64,000 nt of DNA from Seriola aureovittata (GCF_021018895.1 NC_079371.1:14812001-14876000); one strand, 5' to 3'; positions 11,582 through 23,887 are shown, counted from the stretch's first letter. Made by a program: numbers and translations. The notes: generated by a model from the sequence alone, not told the origin.

Positions 11582-11625
11582 TAAAGATGCAATGATGAAT
11601 GGTTTTCATGTAGCCAGCAGCTGTC
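11582..11625. promoter_or_regulatory. conserved-looking 40-bp motif, copy 1
   Basis: A near-repeat of 15080-15120: both share the core AATGGTTTTCATGTAG (11598-11613 here) with similar upstream sequence (AAAGATGCAATGAT here, AAAGAAGCAGTGAT there) and AGCTGTC just after. The core AATGGTTTTCATG occurs again at 28255-28267. It is not a simple repeat and is a candidate regulatory module. Confidence 0.38.
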
Positions 11626-11872
11626 CCCACACCAGAGAGAGACAAAGGGAGAGAGAAATGAAGAGAGAGACACAGGGAGAAAGAGAGAAAGAGGAATATG
11701 AAATGTGAGATACTCATTTTGGTCCCTTGCTTCATAATTTCTGTGGATGTATTTATTCTCTATGGATTCAGGGGGAACAATGAATTTGTAGTATGAATCA
11801 ACACCATCCATCTTATTCACTTCTGGCTTCCGTTGAGCCCTGGAAGTGGTGTTTAGGCTTTACTTCCACACA

Positions 11873-11908
<36 letters not shown>
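11873..11908. repeat. (CA)n microsatellite
   Basis: Short pure CA array; a second one lies at 12022-12050. Confidence 0.95.
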
Positions 11909-11909
<1 letters not shown>

Positions 11910-12020
11910 CTCAGATGGGGGTGACCCTGGCCTGACCCCCCTGCTGACCCCCAATCTGTTCCCCAACCTCACACCATGAGAGACCGGGGCACACCGGGAT
12001 AGGGACACACACGCTTACAG

Positions 12021-12052
<32 letters not shown>

Positions 12053-12299
12053 TGGCATATCGCACAATGTGTGATCTGATGGATATCTCCTCAGACAGTA
12101 CCATGTGTGTGGGCAGTGTGCATGTGGACAGCGTGTGTATGTGTGTGTGTAAGTCTAAATGTGTGTAGTGTTGTACCCTTTGCCCCCTCCCACTGGTGTT
12201 AATTGATTCTTGGTGTGCTTTGCTGATTGGTGTGAGGACCCCTAGAGGCGGGCCCAGTCTCCACTGATGCCCCCTCCCCATTGGTGTATCACCTCACAA

Positions 12300-12306
<7 letters not shown>

Positions 12307-12371
<65 letters not shown>
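12307..12371. repeat. (CA)n microsatellite, interrupted
   Basis: Two CA arrays joined by a one-base slip (CACAACAC). CA-rich sequence continues weakly to about 12535. Confidence 0.95.
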
Positions 12372-12374
<3 letters not shown>

Positions 12375-12769
12375 CACACCACATAGATATAGTGTAATAT
12401 ACAGTCTATGGTATATCTGTTTTTATATTTATGTCCACAAACTGTTCGTTGCACATGTGTGTTGATTGTACAAGCATGTGTCAGGAAAAAAAACACACAC
12501 ACATGAACACACAAACACACGAACACACACACACACTCATGTCTTTCAGGGGGTTTTCACACCCTAGTAAAGAGGAAGCTGGCTAGCTGACACGAGCAGA
12601 TTGTGGATCATATGAGACAATCCACATAGAAAAAATCTGTGTCTTAGAGGTGATTCATGAAAAATAAAGGTGGGCGTAGGTGTGTGTGTATGTGTGTGTG
12701 TGTGTGTGTATGTGTGAGTGTGTATGTGTGAGTGTGAGGGAGAGAGCCAGAAAGACAGTAAGAGAGATG

Positions 12770-12960
12770 AATCTCCGGTTATTAATTTCCAGCCGCGGCC
12801 CCTGGGTGAGATGTTAATATAGGGCTGATTGTGACTAATTTCTTATTAATTGCCATCAGCGATTACACAGTGGCCAGTAATGTGGCTAATTTGTTGAAAT
12901 GAATTTGGTTTTCTGAGGCATTTTAATTGCTGCAGGTGGGCAACGTCCTCCGCACAATAT
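12770..12960. promoter_or_regulatory. putative enhancer/CNE block
   Basis: Dense homeodomain-type cores in non-repetitive sequence: CGGTTATTAATTTCCAG, GATGTTAATATAGG, TGACTAATTTCTTATTAATT, GCGATTACACAG, CATTTTAATTGCTGC. The sharp contrast with the CA/TG-rich flanks is typical of a constrained element. Conservation not tested. Confidence 0.42.
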
Positions 12961-13489
12961 CACTTAAGTTTTTCAGCAGGAAAGAATTGAAGTTATTCTG
13001 CTGCTGTATGTGAATAGTATAAGTAATATTGTGGGAACATGACTATAATACTATAGTATGTGTACATATGTCTGTGCATGTGTTGTCTTTGTATATGTTT
13101 CTGCCTCTCTGTCTGAAAACATGCACAGAAACAAATCTTTGCAGCATCATTGTAAATGCCACTGATATCTTATTCATCAGGTTTATGCTCCCTCCTACTC
13201 CCATATATCTCTACACGTTCATGATCATTGCAGTAGGGATGGAGGGACATTTAAGTTGTTGCCTTTGTTTGTTGAATGTTTATAGCTTCCGTTAGCACAG
13301 TCTCAACGACCACTGAGGAACCAGTAGATACAAAATCCAAATCCCCCTATAAAAGAGGAGATGCCCTCTGGGCAGCCATAGCTCATAGTTGGCCTGATTT
13401 AGTGGCAGCCAGGAATCTGGGCTTGAATAAAGACAGAGAGAGCGAGGGCAGAGTGGGAGAGAGAGAGGGAGAGAGGAAAAGATAGCTCC
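12961..13489. other. intergenic, nothing clear
   Basis: AT-rich, then a GA-rich tract at about 13430-13482. No gene recognised. Confidence 0.5.
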
Positions 13490-13640
13490 CTGTGTGATAA
13501 ATAGCCCCGGCTCTCTCTATTGCATTAGCCGTCCGGGCCGATAGATTGCGAGCCCAATAGACCCAGACGTATGCGATTGGTTTCTCATATAAAAGTTGCA
13601 TATTAAATTCCTTCACAGGACTGTGCCCCTCAAGCATGAA
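13490..13640. promoter_or_regulatory. putative enhancer/CNE block
   Basis: 150 bp of balanced, CpG-containing unique sequence (GCCGTCCGGGCCGATAG, GACGTATGCGATTGG, CATATAAAAGTTGCATAT) between GA-rich tracts. The CATATAAAAG element could also be read as a TATA box, but no coding exon follows. Assigned as possible regulatory DNA on composition only. Confidence 0.33.
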
Positions 13641-13959
13641 GGAGGGAAGGAAGAAATGGGAGTTAAAAAGCAGAAAGTGGAGAAAGGAATGGAAGAGAAA
13701 GAAAAAGGCTTTTTATGAGAGACGAAACGGAGGCAGAGAGTTGGGGAAGCCGGAGAAGAAGGAGGGAAAGATAATGGCAGGAGAAAAGTAGCTTGATGGT
13801 AGAAAAGACAAATGGTGATGTCATGTATTTAATAAGTCCGTGGATATTGGGCGATGAGTGCGACCGTACGTCCATTTAATCAGTATTGCTTCCCAATGAA
13901 GATTTCTCTCTTGTTTTCACTCACTCCCCCCTTCTTCTCTTCTCAGCCGTTCTCCACAT

Positions 13960-14230
13960 GCTAACGACCTCTCTAATTGTTTCCAAGCTCATTAAGATGC
14001 TGATGTTTTAATAGTAATTAATCCGTCATTTGCCTACATGCAAACACGGGCCACTGAGGTTTGTTGTACGCTGTTTCAATACACTGATAATGCAGTAGCC
14101 TAGTCAAAGGAGACAATATCCTGCTAATTTAGCTCATCACTGTTAATTGGTTGTTAAGTGCCTTTAATTACCAAGCAGGCTTTGGGATTTGGGTCGGCAG
14201 AAAGAGAAGGATCACTATGATTTTTTTCTG
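13960..14230. promoter_or_regulatory. putative enhancer/CNE block with the shared 15-mer
   Basis: Rich in TAAT cores (CTCTAATTGTTTCC, ATAGTAATTAATCCG, GCTAATTTAGC, GTTAATTGGTTG) and contains TTTAATTACCAAGCA at 14163-14177, identical to 9293-9307. It ends where GA/CT-rich sequence begins. Among the most enhancer-like stretches of the window. Confidence 0.45.
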
Positions 14231-14826
14231 CCTGTCTAATGGATCTTGTGTGAACTTTGCAAACTGCAATAAATGACCAAAGGGTGAGAAGAGACACACA
14301 CACACATTGACCCTGTTCTGTTTTCTATCTGTACCGTTTTCTCTCTCCTCATTTCCTTTCTTCTTTTCCTTCCTTTCCTCCGTCCTCCTGTCCCTTACTC
14401 CATCTCTGTCTCACTCCCTATCTCTTTCTCCAGATATTATTAACTCATTAAGTTTTTTTCATTATTTTTAATAAAAGATGAGTTATGGCTTTAGCCTCAC
14501 TGTGGCAGCATCCCCCCTCACCGTCCTCCTCCACCTCCTCCTCCTCCCTACCTCCATTCTCCATTCCCCTTCAACCATTTACTCCCTCCCCTCCTTCCTC
14601 TCATCCCCCCATTTTCTCCTTCCTTCTCGGCCATATTGTGCTTCCTCTGATACGTTTGACCCCTGAACTGCAGTTTCTGACCTCGGTGTTGCTGGTTACA
14701 ACCTTCTGTCCATCTTCTCTGCTTTCGCCACAGTCACTCACATCTATCAATCATCTCTCTTTCTCATAGCGCTGAGCAGTCTTTAGATGGCATTCATAAG
14801 ATTTATGATTCATGATTCTCTCCTTC

Positions 14827-14867
<41 letters not shown>

Positions 14868-17800
14868 ATAGAGAGAAGGAAAAAGAGAAGGAGACAAAGA
14901 AAGACTGGAGAGAGAGAGATAGAGAGAGGCTTGTCAATGACACAGTTGAATAATGACAATATCTATGATTGATAGCTTATACAGAGCTAGTCGGGTGTGT
15001 GTGTGTGCGCATGTGTTAAAGTGACAGAAAGAGAGAAAGAGAGTTTATGTGTTCTGTTTTTCCCCACATTAATCTGATGTTAAAGAAGCAGTGATAAATG
15101 GTTTTCATGTAGTTTGAGCTGTCGGTGGTCACTCTGGAAAAGAGAGGGAGGGGGAAAGTAGCAAGTGGCCAGAATTACCAAGGGACACGTGCTGTTTATG
15201 TGGGAACGGAGGGACACAGGGAGATGAAAGCATAATAAATGTCTTTCAGTTGGGAAGGGCAGTTGTTAACCACACTAGGTTTCGACCATGAAAACCCTAA
15301 ATTAAATATTTACTGCATCTGCTAGTCATTTCCTTCACACTGAGTCAGATTTTTTTAAAAGCCTTTTAAAAGCACTTAATTGATACATTTGGATGCGTCA
15401 CTGTGTGTTACAATGTTAATAAAATACATGAGAGAGTTATTTCTCTTCAAGAAGTGCTCCCTATGCTGTAAGGGATGGAGGACTGAATCCACAACCGTTT
15501 TTCTGCACAAAAATGCATTCTAACATTCAGTCGAGGAAATAAGAGACTTCAGCACTCTTAAAGTCAAGTCAAGTGGGTATCTTTCAAAGTTATGGCCAGT
15601 TTAGTATGAAATTCCTTCTTTGTGTTTCCATGAGCAGTATTTCCTTGCTGAGCCACGCTAGAGAGATATGTCCTGGTTGTTGCGTGTCTGTATTTTTCTA
15701 AAACCCAACACTTGCAATAAAGCTAGAATAAAGCTGCAGGGCCAAAGATGGAAAAAAGATATGGTCCCATTAACCCTCTCTTCAATTAAATAGCTCCACG
15801 TTCAGAAGACAAGATGTCATGTTTCTGATGTGGGTAATATATAAATTTTGCTCAGAGCAATCACAGGCTGTAAACAGTGTTAGCTATGTTACAATTTGTA
15901 GTGTGGTACCCTAATAGTTTACTAAACGTGGTGGTAAAACACGGTGGAATAATAGATTCTGCATTTTTTAAACACAGTGCATCAGTGTTTTTAGTGGCAA
16001 CTGCGATCACATCCACAGCCACAAGTCGGACAAAGGTGAACTCTCACATGTGAATTTACCAGAAATGACTGGAGATTGCACCGAAGCAGGAAATGCATAG
16101 CCACTGTTTGTGATTCAACAGAAGTGAAACGGGAGGTGGAGTGAATATTTGGTTGGACAGACGTGTAATATGACCGCACCTTTACTCAGATGGCTGACTC
16201 AAATAAGCTTTTCACAGAAATTAAGCTTTGCAGTAGTTTAGGCGCATCATTTCAAGTACAGTCACGTCAGCTGTTTGTCTTCAGCTGCATCATTTGTAAG
16301 CCATATCATTGGCTTACAGAGGCATCATATGTTTGGCTACTGGCTGACTAGTTACATCCAGTTATGTTCGTACAGGTGTTTTTGGAGCGGCTTCTGTAAA
16401 CTGCAGGTTCTTACTTTTACCCTGCTGATTTCTGACACCAACACTGCTTGCTGCCACAACTCCCTGTACTACCTCTACCCCCTCCTGATATGACTCAGGG
16501 GATTGTTTTTCGAAGCTTTAATGTTTATGTATCTTTACATCTATCTTTGATTCTCTACCATTATGTGTTTGGGGGAGTAGCTCTACCTGCAGAGATCCCT
16601 TAAAGAGCAAACCTAACTGAATAATCATTTGCTATGAATGGTTTGGTGTCTCTGACTGAACATGGACAATGTTTTTCATCCCCTATATTTATCCCCTAAG
16701 GCGTATAAGGCCGGTGGTGTGAAAGTATGTACCTGTGTGACGGTGGGTCAAAGCATTTCTACACTGCAGCATCCATTATCAGCTAATGTAACCTCGATGA
16801 CTATAGATGGTTAAAAAAAACAAAAAACATGTGGAATTAAAGAATTGACTCTCCTAGTTGTTATAAATAACATATACATCGAATAGGTTGTAAAATCCCT
16901 TCCTTCACTTGTTTCCTTCGCATGCATACACCTGGCATCATATGCACGTCTATATCAGTCCTCAAAGGAAATAGCTTAAAGTGGAAAAGGTTAAATGTTA
17001 ATGTGGCAATAGTTTGAGGCAATGTGTGCTGACAGCTGTGATGTATTGCTTCCAATGTACTTGTATTCCTTACCACTCGCACAGCGTTTTCTTTATCATC
17101 CCACACAATAATCCCTATCCATGCTTAACCACAGACCATGTGTATTGCCTCCAAAAATGCTAGCAAATGTTATATTCTTTATTCTAACTGCTTTTTATTG
17201 GTACAGTATGCTTGTAATTTTCTGTTTTAGAGGAACAGTTCCTGCCACTTTTCAGTCCTCAGTTATTTTTATAGTATAATAAAACACATACATTTGAATA
17301 CAAAGTCTGGAGGCAGCTACATTCTTCAAAAGTGACATGTAACATTAGTTTGCATGCTCCACATTCAAATGTCACACATTTCAACACATTCAAAAGTCCA
17401 TTTATCACCTTTTCCCCTTCCTTCTTGAGGAAACACCCATTTTTAATTAGAAGTCCATTTACTTTATTGAAGTTGTGATACTTTGTATTTCCACTGGAGT
17501 GCAGTCTTGAGTCAGCTTAAAAAGTCCAGTTCATTAGATTGATGAGCGTCATGTTGATTGGCTGGTCTCATTCAGTCTTCCAATACTGCAATACTAACCA
17601 CGGTTAAGAGTCAAGAGCATGTCGGGGCCACTTGTTGCCCCTGTGTGATGGTTGGATGCGATGGACTTATCGGGTTAGACAACTTGAGTTGCAGCTTCAT
17701 CCACGTACAAGCGTTTTCATTTGTTCAATCCAGGACGGACTGAGGCCAGTTGTGTGCGTCCAGTTGGTTCTTGCTGTTGAGGTGCAGAGTTGCTGAGGTC

Positions 17801-19620
17801 CTGTTCTCTCACTTTTTTGTTTGTTAAATTGTAGACAGAGTGAGTGCTAACAGAAAAGACACACACACACACAAATGAAGAGGATCAAAAGTTTGTTTCC
17901 ATATTCAATCAATTTGGGTGTACAATATGCAGGGAGGAAGAAATCATTCACTTCTCCATTGTGCTGAGTGTGTATCACCTCGCACTCTGAGAGATTAGTC
18001 AGCTGTACCAGCAATCACATAGAAGACATAAACTCTTTAGGAGGTAGGATTGGTATTAGAGAGGTTAAAAGTTGTGTGCACATATAAGAATATTTATTTG
18101 CAATAACATTTAATAATTTAGTTTGAAACAAATATTCAGAGGGTGTTTTGAGATCAACAATAAATTCTCTATATAACCCTCTGACTTAATATTAGCTGCA
18201 GAGAAATCCATCCCTGGTTCTTGATAATACATGTAAAACTTTGTAATGATATTTTTCTCTCTGAGAGGATTTCTGCTTTTTTAAGATGAGACAAATATCT
18301 TATCTTTTTTTCAGTTCATACAACTACGCTTGTGTTAGTTGACAAGATGAACTTTGGGGAGTGTTGTGTGATGCAATATATCACCCAGAATGCACTGAAT
18401 GTTTTTTTTTTTTTTTTTTGTACTAAATGCTATAGCGCTGTAGTGCTGGTACAGCTTTTAACTAATACACACTTGACAAACATACAGTATGAGCAAAATG
18501 TTTAGTTGATACTGTTCACAAAATGCAAACAAAGAAATGAGAGCAGGATGTGGAAGTGGATAATGTATCTCCACTGTGCTGAAAGCAGATTTCTTGGCCT
18601 AATATGCATATTGCCATATGGCCTGATGCACTGCGGATGACATGGCTAGGATCTGTGTGTCACAGTTCATTTGCTCTGGAGAGGACATGGTCTGTGGGGG
18701 TGATGAGGATGTCAGTATGTATATCTACTTACATGGTGTATTATGTGGTTGTGCTGTGGCACTGAAAGCTTCCAAATAGAGGGGCTGTAAGTCTTGGTCC
18801 ATCTTTTTGTCTGTCTGGTGTGTTCTCTGCTCAGGATGGATTCTGGTTCCATGTTGTAACCACAGTGAACACAACATCCACCTCATCGGCACAGGCTCAG
18901 CACGACCTGGGCTCATTGAAGAGATGAGAAAAAACACATTCGTGTTTGTGTGACTTATTGGATCCTGTGTTTTAGAGTCAAACAGAGAAAAATATACTAC
19001 TTATAATCCAGTGCCACTATGTAGCGAGTGTGAAGAGTCACACTCAAGCAGCTTAATTCACCAATCCAAGCCCTTTTTTGGTGAAACGGGTTAGTTTGTC
19101 ATGTGCCCCCGATGTGTGTGCAATGTGAGTATTACAGCATTTATACTCCAACTTGAATGTGAAGCATCATTTTCTTTGAAGTAGTTGTATTAAATTTGAT
19201 GATTGTTGCAAGAACTCCATTGCTGACATTCACCTCTCTGCCTTGCACACAAGGTATACCATGGCTGAGTTTACCTTTCATTGCCATTGACATCTGTGGT
19301 AGCAGTGCCGTTTGCAAATTGGATAGTTGCTGTGGTCGTACTGTTCATTTCTTGAAGCATGAAGTTTTGATCTGCTAGACCTGCCCTGCATGTGACAGGG
19401 GTGTGGCCACACAGCAATGTCACCTCTGTAAGCTGCTCTCTGGCTGAGATGGGGAGAAGGAAAGGAGAAATAAAAACCGGAGAAACTGAGGATAAGACAA
19501 TGTGACGAATTCACACTGGTTGCTGTATTTTGTTGAAATAAGTTTACACTCTTAAATTAAACTGATTCTCAAACTTTAGTTATATTATGCTCAATAATTG
19601 TGCAGCTTTACCTGCAGACT
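14231..19620. other. intergenic and hrh2 3' flank, no gene
   Basis: CT-rich around 14335-14600, a (GT)n array at 14832-14860, GA-rich patches to 15180, then AT-rich sequence with short open frames. A poly-T run lies at 18401-18419. The part next to 19620 must include the 3' UTR of the minus-strand receptor gene. No exon or RNA gene was recognised. Confidence 0.5.
15080..15125. promoter_or_regulatory. conserved-looking 40-bp motif, copy 2
   Basis: Second copy of the 11.6-kb motif: AATGGTTTTCATGTAG at 15097-15112, preceded by TTAAAGAAGCAGTGAT and followed by TTTGAGCTGTC. Same orientation as copy 1, about 3.5 kb away. Confidence 0.38.
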
Positions 19621-20676
19621 TTAATCTCTGTCTAATGTATTACCTGCTGTTACAGTGAGAGACGGCTGTCGGCTCCTCTGTAAGTAAGTAGGGCATCGAC
19701 ATCTCAGTAGATGGTTATAGGCCGACCTGAAGTCCCTGTTGAGAGCTCCATAGAGAATAGGGTTGAGGGCTGAGTTGGCGTAACCCAGCCACAACACAAT
19801 GGGAAATTCTGGTACTGTGCTGGGGTCTGGGTGCTCCTTCAGGCCCAACACTGTGAACAGGATGAAATAAGGCAGCCAGCACACAACAAAAGCCCCGATT
19901 ACTGCAGCCAGTGTCACTGTGGCTTTGTGTTCCCGCAGAGCCACTGCTGTCACACTGGAAACCACAGTGGTACTGGTAGATTGATTGTTCCTGTAGTTGT
20001 AGGTAGTGATGCAAGTGGGTCGGGCACTGACAATGCGCTTAGCCTGTTCCCGTGCAATGCGAAGTATTTGGAGGTAGGTCCAGCACATTGCCATCAGAGG
20101 CAGGTAGAAAGTAAGAAGAGAGTCGGTCAGGACGTAGGGTCTATTCAGTTCAAAACGACATTTCCTCTCTGGAGCCCAGGGCCCATGGTTTTGCACTGTC
20201 CCATTAACAGTGTTCCACCCCATTTGAATGGGCAAGAAAGACACGGCCACAGACACTGTCCAAACACTGACCATGGCCACCGCAACTTTCCACGGTAAAA
20301 CCAGTGAGGTGTATCTCAGAGGCATGGTCACTGCCAGGTAGCGGTCCACACTGATAGCCAGGAGGGTGAGGATGGAGGCAGTGCACAGCATTACATCCAT
20401 GGAGATGTAGAAGTTGCAGAAGGCCGGGCCGAGCGGCCACTCGTCGTTGAGCTGGAGGAGGGCGGAGAAAGGGAGGACCAGGAGGCCAAGCAGCAGGTCT
20501 GTCACGGCCAGCGACACAATGAAGCAGTTGGTGAGGCAGCGGAGGCGTCGAGAGGCACAGACAGCGAGGCACACCAGCACATTACCACCAACAGTCAGAA
20601 GGATCAGGAGGGACAGGATGACACCCAGCATCACTTTTGACATTATCGCTGAAGCTTCACTGGGAGATGTCACCAT
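19621..20676 (-). CDS. hrh2: histamine H2 receptor-like class A GPCR
   Basis: Seven-transmembrane amine receptor at the plasma membrane; H2 receptors bind histamine and signal mainly through Gs/cAMP. The 351-codon frame is uninterrupted. Visible: TM1 about 15-39; Asp60 in TM2; Cys87-Cys173 disulfide pair; Asp94 in TM3 (amine-binding position 3.32) in the run [13 protein letters not shown] at 111-113; TM5 Asp185 and Thr189 in the [11 protein letters not shown] run, the acidic residue typical of H2 receptors; [12 protein letters not shown] before TM6; CWLPY at 266-270; NPILY at 305-309; Cys326/Cys328 as likely palmitoylation sites. NGT at 158-160 in the second extracellular loop is a glycosylation sequon; the short N-terminus has none. 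The ATG has a strong Kozak context (GCAGCCATGG) and an in-frame stop 15 bases upstream. The third intracellular loop is longer than in mammals, with a Ser/Thr-rich insert about 222-245. Teleosts can carry more than one hrh2 gene. Confidence 0.93.
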   Translation of the reverse strand: MVTSPSEASAIMSKVMLGVILSLLILLTVGGNVLVCLAVCASRRLRCLTNCFIVSLAVTDLLLGLLVLPFSALLQLNDEWPLGPAFCNFYISMDVMLCTASILTLLAISVDRYLAVTMPLRYTSLVLPWKVAVAMVSVWTVSVAVSFLPIQMGWNTVNGTVQNHGPWAPERKCRFELNRPYVLTDSLLTFYLPLMAMCWTYLQILRIAREQAKRIVSARPTCITTYNYRNNQSTSTTVVSSVTAVALREHKATVTLAAVIGAFVVCWLPYFILFTVLGLKEHPDPSTVPEFPIVLWLGYANSALNPILYGALNRDFRSAYNHLLRCRCPTYLQRSRQPSLTVTAGNTLDRD

Positions 20677-20960
20677 GGCTGCAGCTTTCTATGAGCCATA
20701 ATTATGTTTAGGTCTTAGTTTTAAACCAGATAATAGGTCTTACTTTTTGCAAAGAAGACATCCAAATAATAAACCTTAAACTCAGATATAATGTTATGAA
20801 ATATGTTCAGTCAGAGTGTTTCGGTGCTGCCTTTTGTTAAGGTGTCTCAGTGTCTCCATGGTCAAATGTGACTTAAGAGCTTGGCCACATGTAGTCCCCC
20901 CTGTCTCCCTCCCTCTCCCAGTATTTCCTCTGTCTTAGCTGCTAATTCACTTGACTGCTT
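20677..20960 (-). promoter_or_regulatory. hrh2: hrh2-like upstream region (putative)
   Basis: Immediate 5' flank of the minus-strand receptor gene. No TATA or CpG-rich core is obvious, and a spliced 5' UTR with a more distant promoter is possible. Assigned by position only. Confidence 0.2.
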
Positions 20961-23020
20961 GCTGTTCTTGCTGGGCTTCAATTCTACTGACCATAGCTTT
21001 CAACTGTTCTCTGACTTGACTTAACACTTGTCAAAAAATTCTTGCAAGAAGTTGGCTGAACAACATTTGTCTCTTGATGAATGCTGCTACTGAGAACTGA
21101 AAATCCGCATGATGCTTTGCTGCTGAAATGTCTGTGATGGCTGTTGAACAGCTTTGTGCGAGAGTGGCTGGTTCATAGTGCTCCATGGCACCTTGTTGGT
21201 AACACCATCTTCTATGGCTGTACTGACACCTAGTGGACAGAGAGGAGAAACACAGTTAATCATTGGTACAGTATTTTCTACAGTTTCAGTACAGCCATGC
21301 ATTAAACAACAAAGAGCAGGTGGGATTATAAGTGTAACCTACACATAGCCTATCGACTATCAAAGCTGATTAATTATAATAAATGTGGAAGATTATGTTA
21401 AACTAATGTCCATGCATCAAAGCTATAAAGCTACAGCAACTGCGATCTGACAACCAAGTATATCTTTGGACAAATATGGCCTCTGTGCTTCTTTTTGGAT
21501 TAATACATCACATTAAATGATGGAATACACTAATGCAGTGTGTCCAAAATATTACTGAATAAGAGTATTAACTTGGGGCCATATTTGTAATAGCTGATAA
21601 ACATGATAAATTAGGAACTACTGACATAATGACTCACAGTTTGGTGGAGAAAATGTACAAAAATCTGCCTTTGTAACAAGTAAACTTTAATGTTAGAATG
21701 CTGTTTTTATTCTCCGATAAGCTTCCAGTGAACTGTGCGATGACATTGAAATATTTATTTAGAGGCTGTATAAGCGTCGCTGAACAGTGGCCACTGTGGC
21801 TGGATATGGTGATTATGGGATGAAAGTGAATGCTGCAACTGAACAGTAGCACAAGTAGAGAAAAATGTCACGTCAGTGCTCAGACTCCTTAACGTCTGTT
21901 ACATAGCAATGTCAAACTGCAGTTTTTTATCACAACCACCACAAGCTAGTGGCCATACCAGACCAAAGAAGGTTGTACTGAAAGAACAGTGTATTTAATT
22001 ACTGATGAATTCAACTTTTAAGTTTTAAGAAAAAGAAATGTGTTATGTTTTCGCTCAAAACCTATATAGTGTCAGTTTAAGTTAAAATATGCAAATGAGA
22101 ATGGCTTAACACATCACAATTATACATAGATTTTTTTATACTTCCATCTTTGTATGAATATATTCATTTATATTTAAAAAAAAAAAGCCTTTTAAAATAA
22201 GTAACTCTAAAACTACCTAACACAGGTAAAGGCCTTGCTATTGTACAGGTCTGAATGTCCCCTTACACACTCACACGCTTTCAGTATTTAATCGCCGTAG
22301 TCAATCCAGTCACAACATTATGTATTATTATGAGGACTTTGGAGGCTTTGTTGCGGTCAGTTATTTCATGGCAGCCATTTAATGAAACAAGGAAAAGTAA
22401 AGCTGCCATTTGAGACAGTGTGTAATCAGCCAATGTGGTCAAGTGTCTCAGCTGCAGCAGGATTGCTGCAGATGATGTTAAGACTTGAATTGTTTCAGTA
22501 TTGATAAGTATGATTAACATTTTGATGGTGCAATGTGATAAGGCCTTAGAATAAACCACTCTCATATGATTCTGTGTCAAATGGACATCTGGAGTTGGAT
22601 ATCAGAGGGTTTGGCTGATGACAGCTGCTCTGTCACATATTACTAAAGAGCAAATTAAGAGGGTGTACATACAATAACAGTTGCAAACCAATGGCCATTA
22701 ATAATAAAAACGGCTAGTTTGTAAAGTAAGACAAAAATCGTTGTTTAATCAATATTTTTCTTTTATACATAGACCTTGTAAAAGGAGTTACAGAGTGTTA
22801 TTTGTCCTCTGAGAACTGATTCATTAATGGCATGTGGGTTTATAATGTGTGCTTGGTGGAATGAGGATAACTACCTGATAAGTGTGTGTGTGTGTATATG
22901 TGGAGAACATGTGTTTGCGTCAGTGGGTGGTGGGTAATGTTTGCTCGTCTATTCTCTGACTGTAATGGATATTGGGACATTTGCCAGACTTGGTCCAGAG
23001 TCACTCACTTATCACCTCAG

Positions 23021-23032
23021 AGAGAGAGCGAT

Positions 23033-23067
<35 letters not shown>
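23021..23067. repeat. (GA)n microsatellite
   Basis: Slightly interrupted GA tract. Confidence 0.93.
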
Positions 23068-23068
<1 letters not shown>

Positions 23069-23454
23069 TTGTCAAGAGATGGATGCGCTGGCTTCACATG
23101 AAGACAAAAAGAAAGAGAGTTAAATGATACAATGAAAAGAAGAGTGAGAGAGAGGTTTTAATTAAATCAGAGTCTACAAAAACCAGACCCCCATCTCTTA
23201 TCTTTGAACTCTTATAATCTTCAATTCTTTGTTCTTTGGACACATTTCTGTCACCATCTCACTCCTTTGAACTGCATCCAGAGCAAACACTGATAACACG
23301 GCCTCTAACGTATGAAGTGCAGCTCTCAAATGCACATGACATCTCAGCTTTTATACTTGACTGAATCACAGACTGACTCTCTGTGACCACACATTTCAAC
23401 TGTTTTCATCATCAAAAGTCTGTCTCTCTCACCGTCACTTACTTTCTCGCTTTG

Positions 23455-23458
<4 letters not shown>

Positions 23459-23530
<72 letters not shown>
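23459..23530. repeat. (AC)n microsatellite
   Basis: Pure array of about 36 AC units. Confidence 0.97.
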
Positions 23531-23532
<2 letters not shown>

Positions 23533-23711
23533 GCGCACAGGAAAACAAACAGTTGGAATAAGTTTTGGCTTGGATCCAACACAGGCCTGTGAGGAATGTC
23601 CACATATGGACATGTATTGCAGTCACTAGAAGTATTTCAACAAGGACAACCTTGTCTCAACCCTGAGACATAATGTACACACAAGGGACAAGTTAAAGGA
23701 AGCATATGATA

Positions 23712-23887
23712 TGGCCTTTGCAGTCACCGGATCACCTATGGTGTTCAACTGGCAAGGTGTTTGTCAGCGCTCTCCACCACCATCATCGAAACGCCAAATG
23801 AGGGAATATCTTTTGGAAGAATGGTGTTCATCCTTCCAGTAGAGCTCAGGGACTCGTAGAATCAATGCCAAGGAGCATTGATTCTAC
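23712..23887 (+). mobile_element. Tc1/mariner-type transposase 3'-end relic
   Basis: The block reads like the last part of a fish Tc1-like transposase gene: a CAGTCACCGGATC stretch (SPD-type signature), CAGCGCTCTCCACCACC, an AATGAGGGAATATCTTTTGG region encoding MREYLLEEW, then GCCAAGGAGCATTGA. A deletion between the first two blocks and the lack of terminal repeats show it is a dead 5'-truncated fragment. The family assignment comes from recognition of this widespread teleost repeat. Confidence 0.6.

Noticed and set aside
23856..23887. 13-bp-stem hairpin GTAGAATCAATGC / GCATTGATTCTAC
   Set aside because: It sits at the end of the Tc1-type transposase relic, so the inverted match most likely derives from decayed element sequence and not from an RNA gene.
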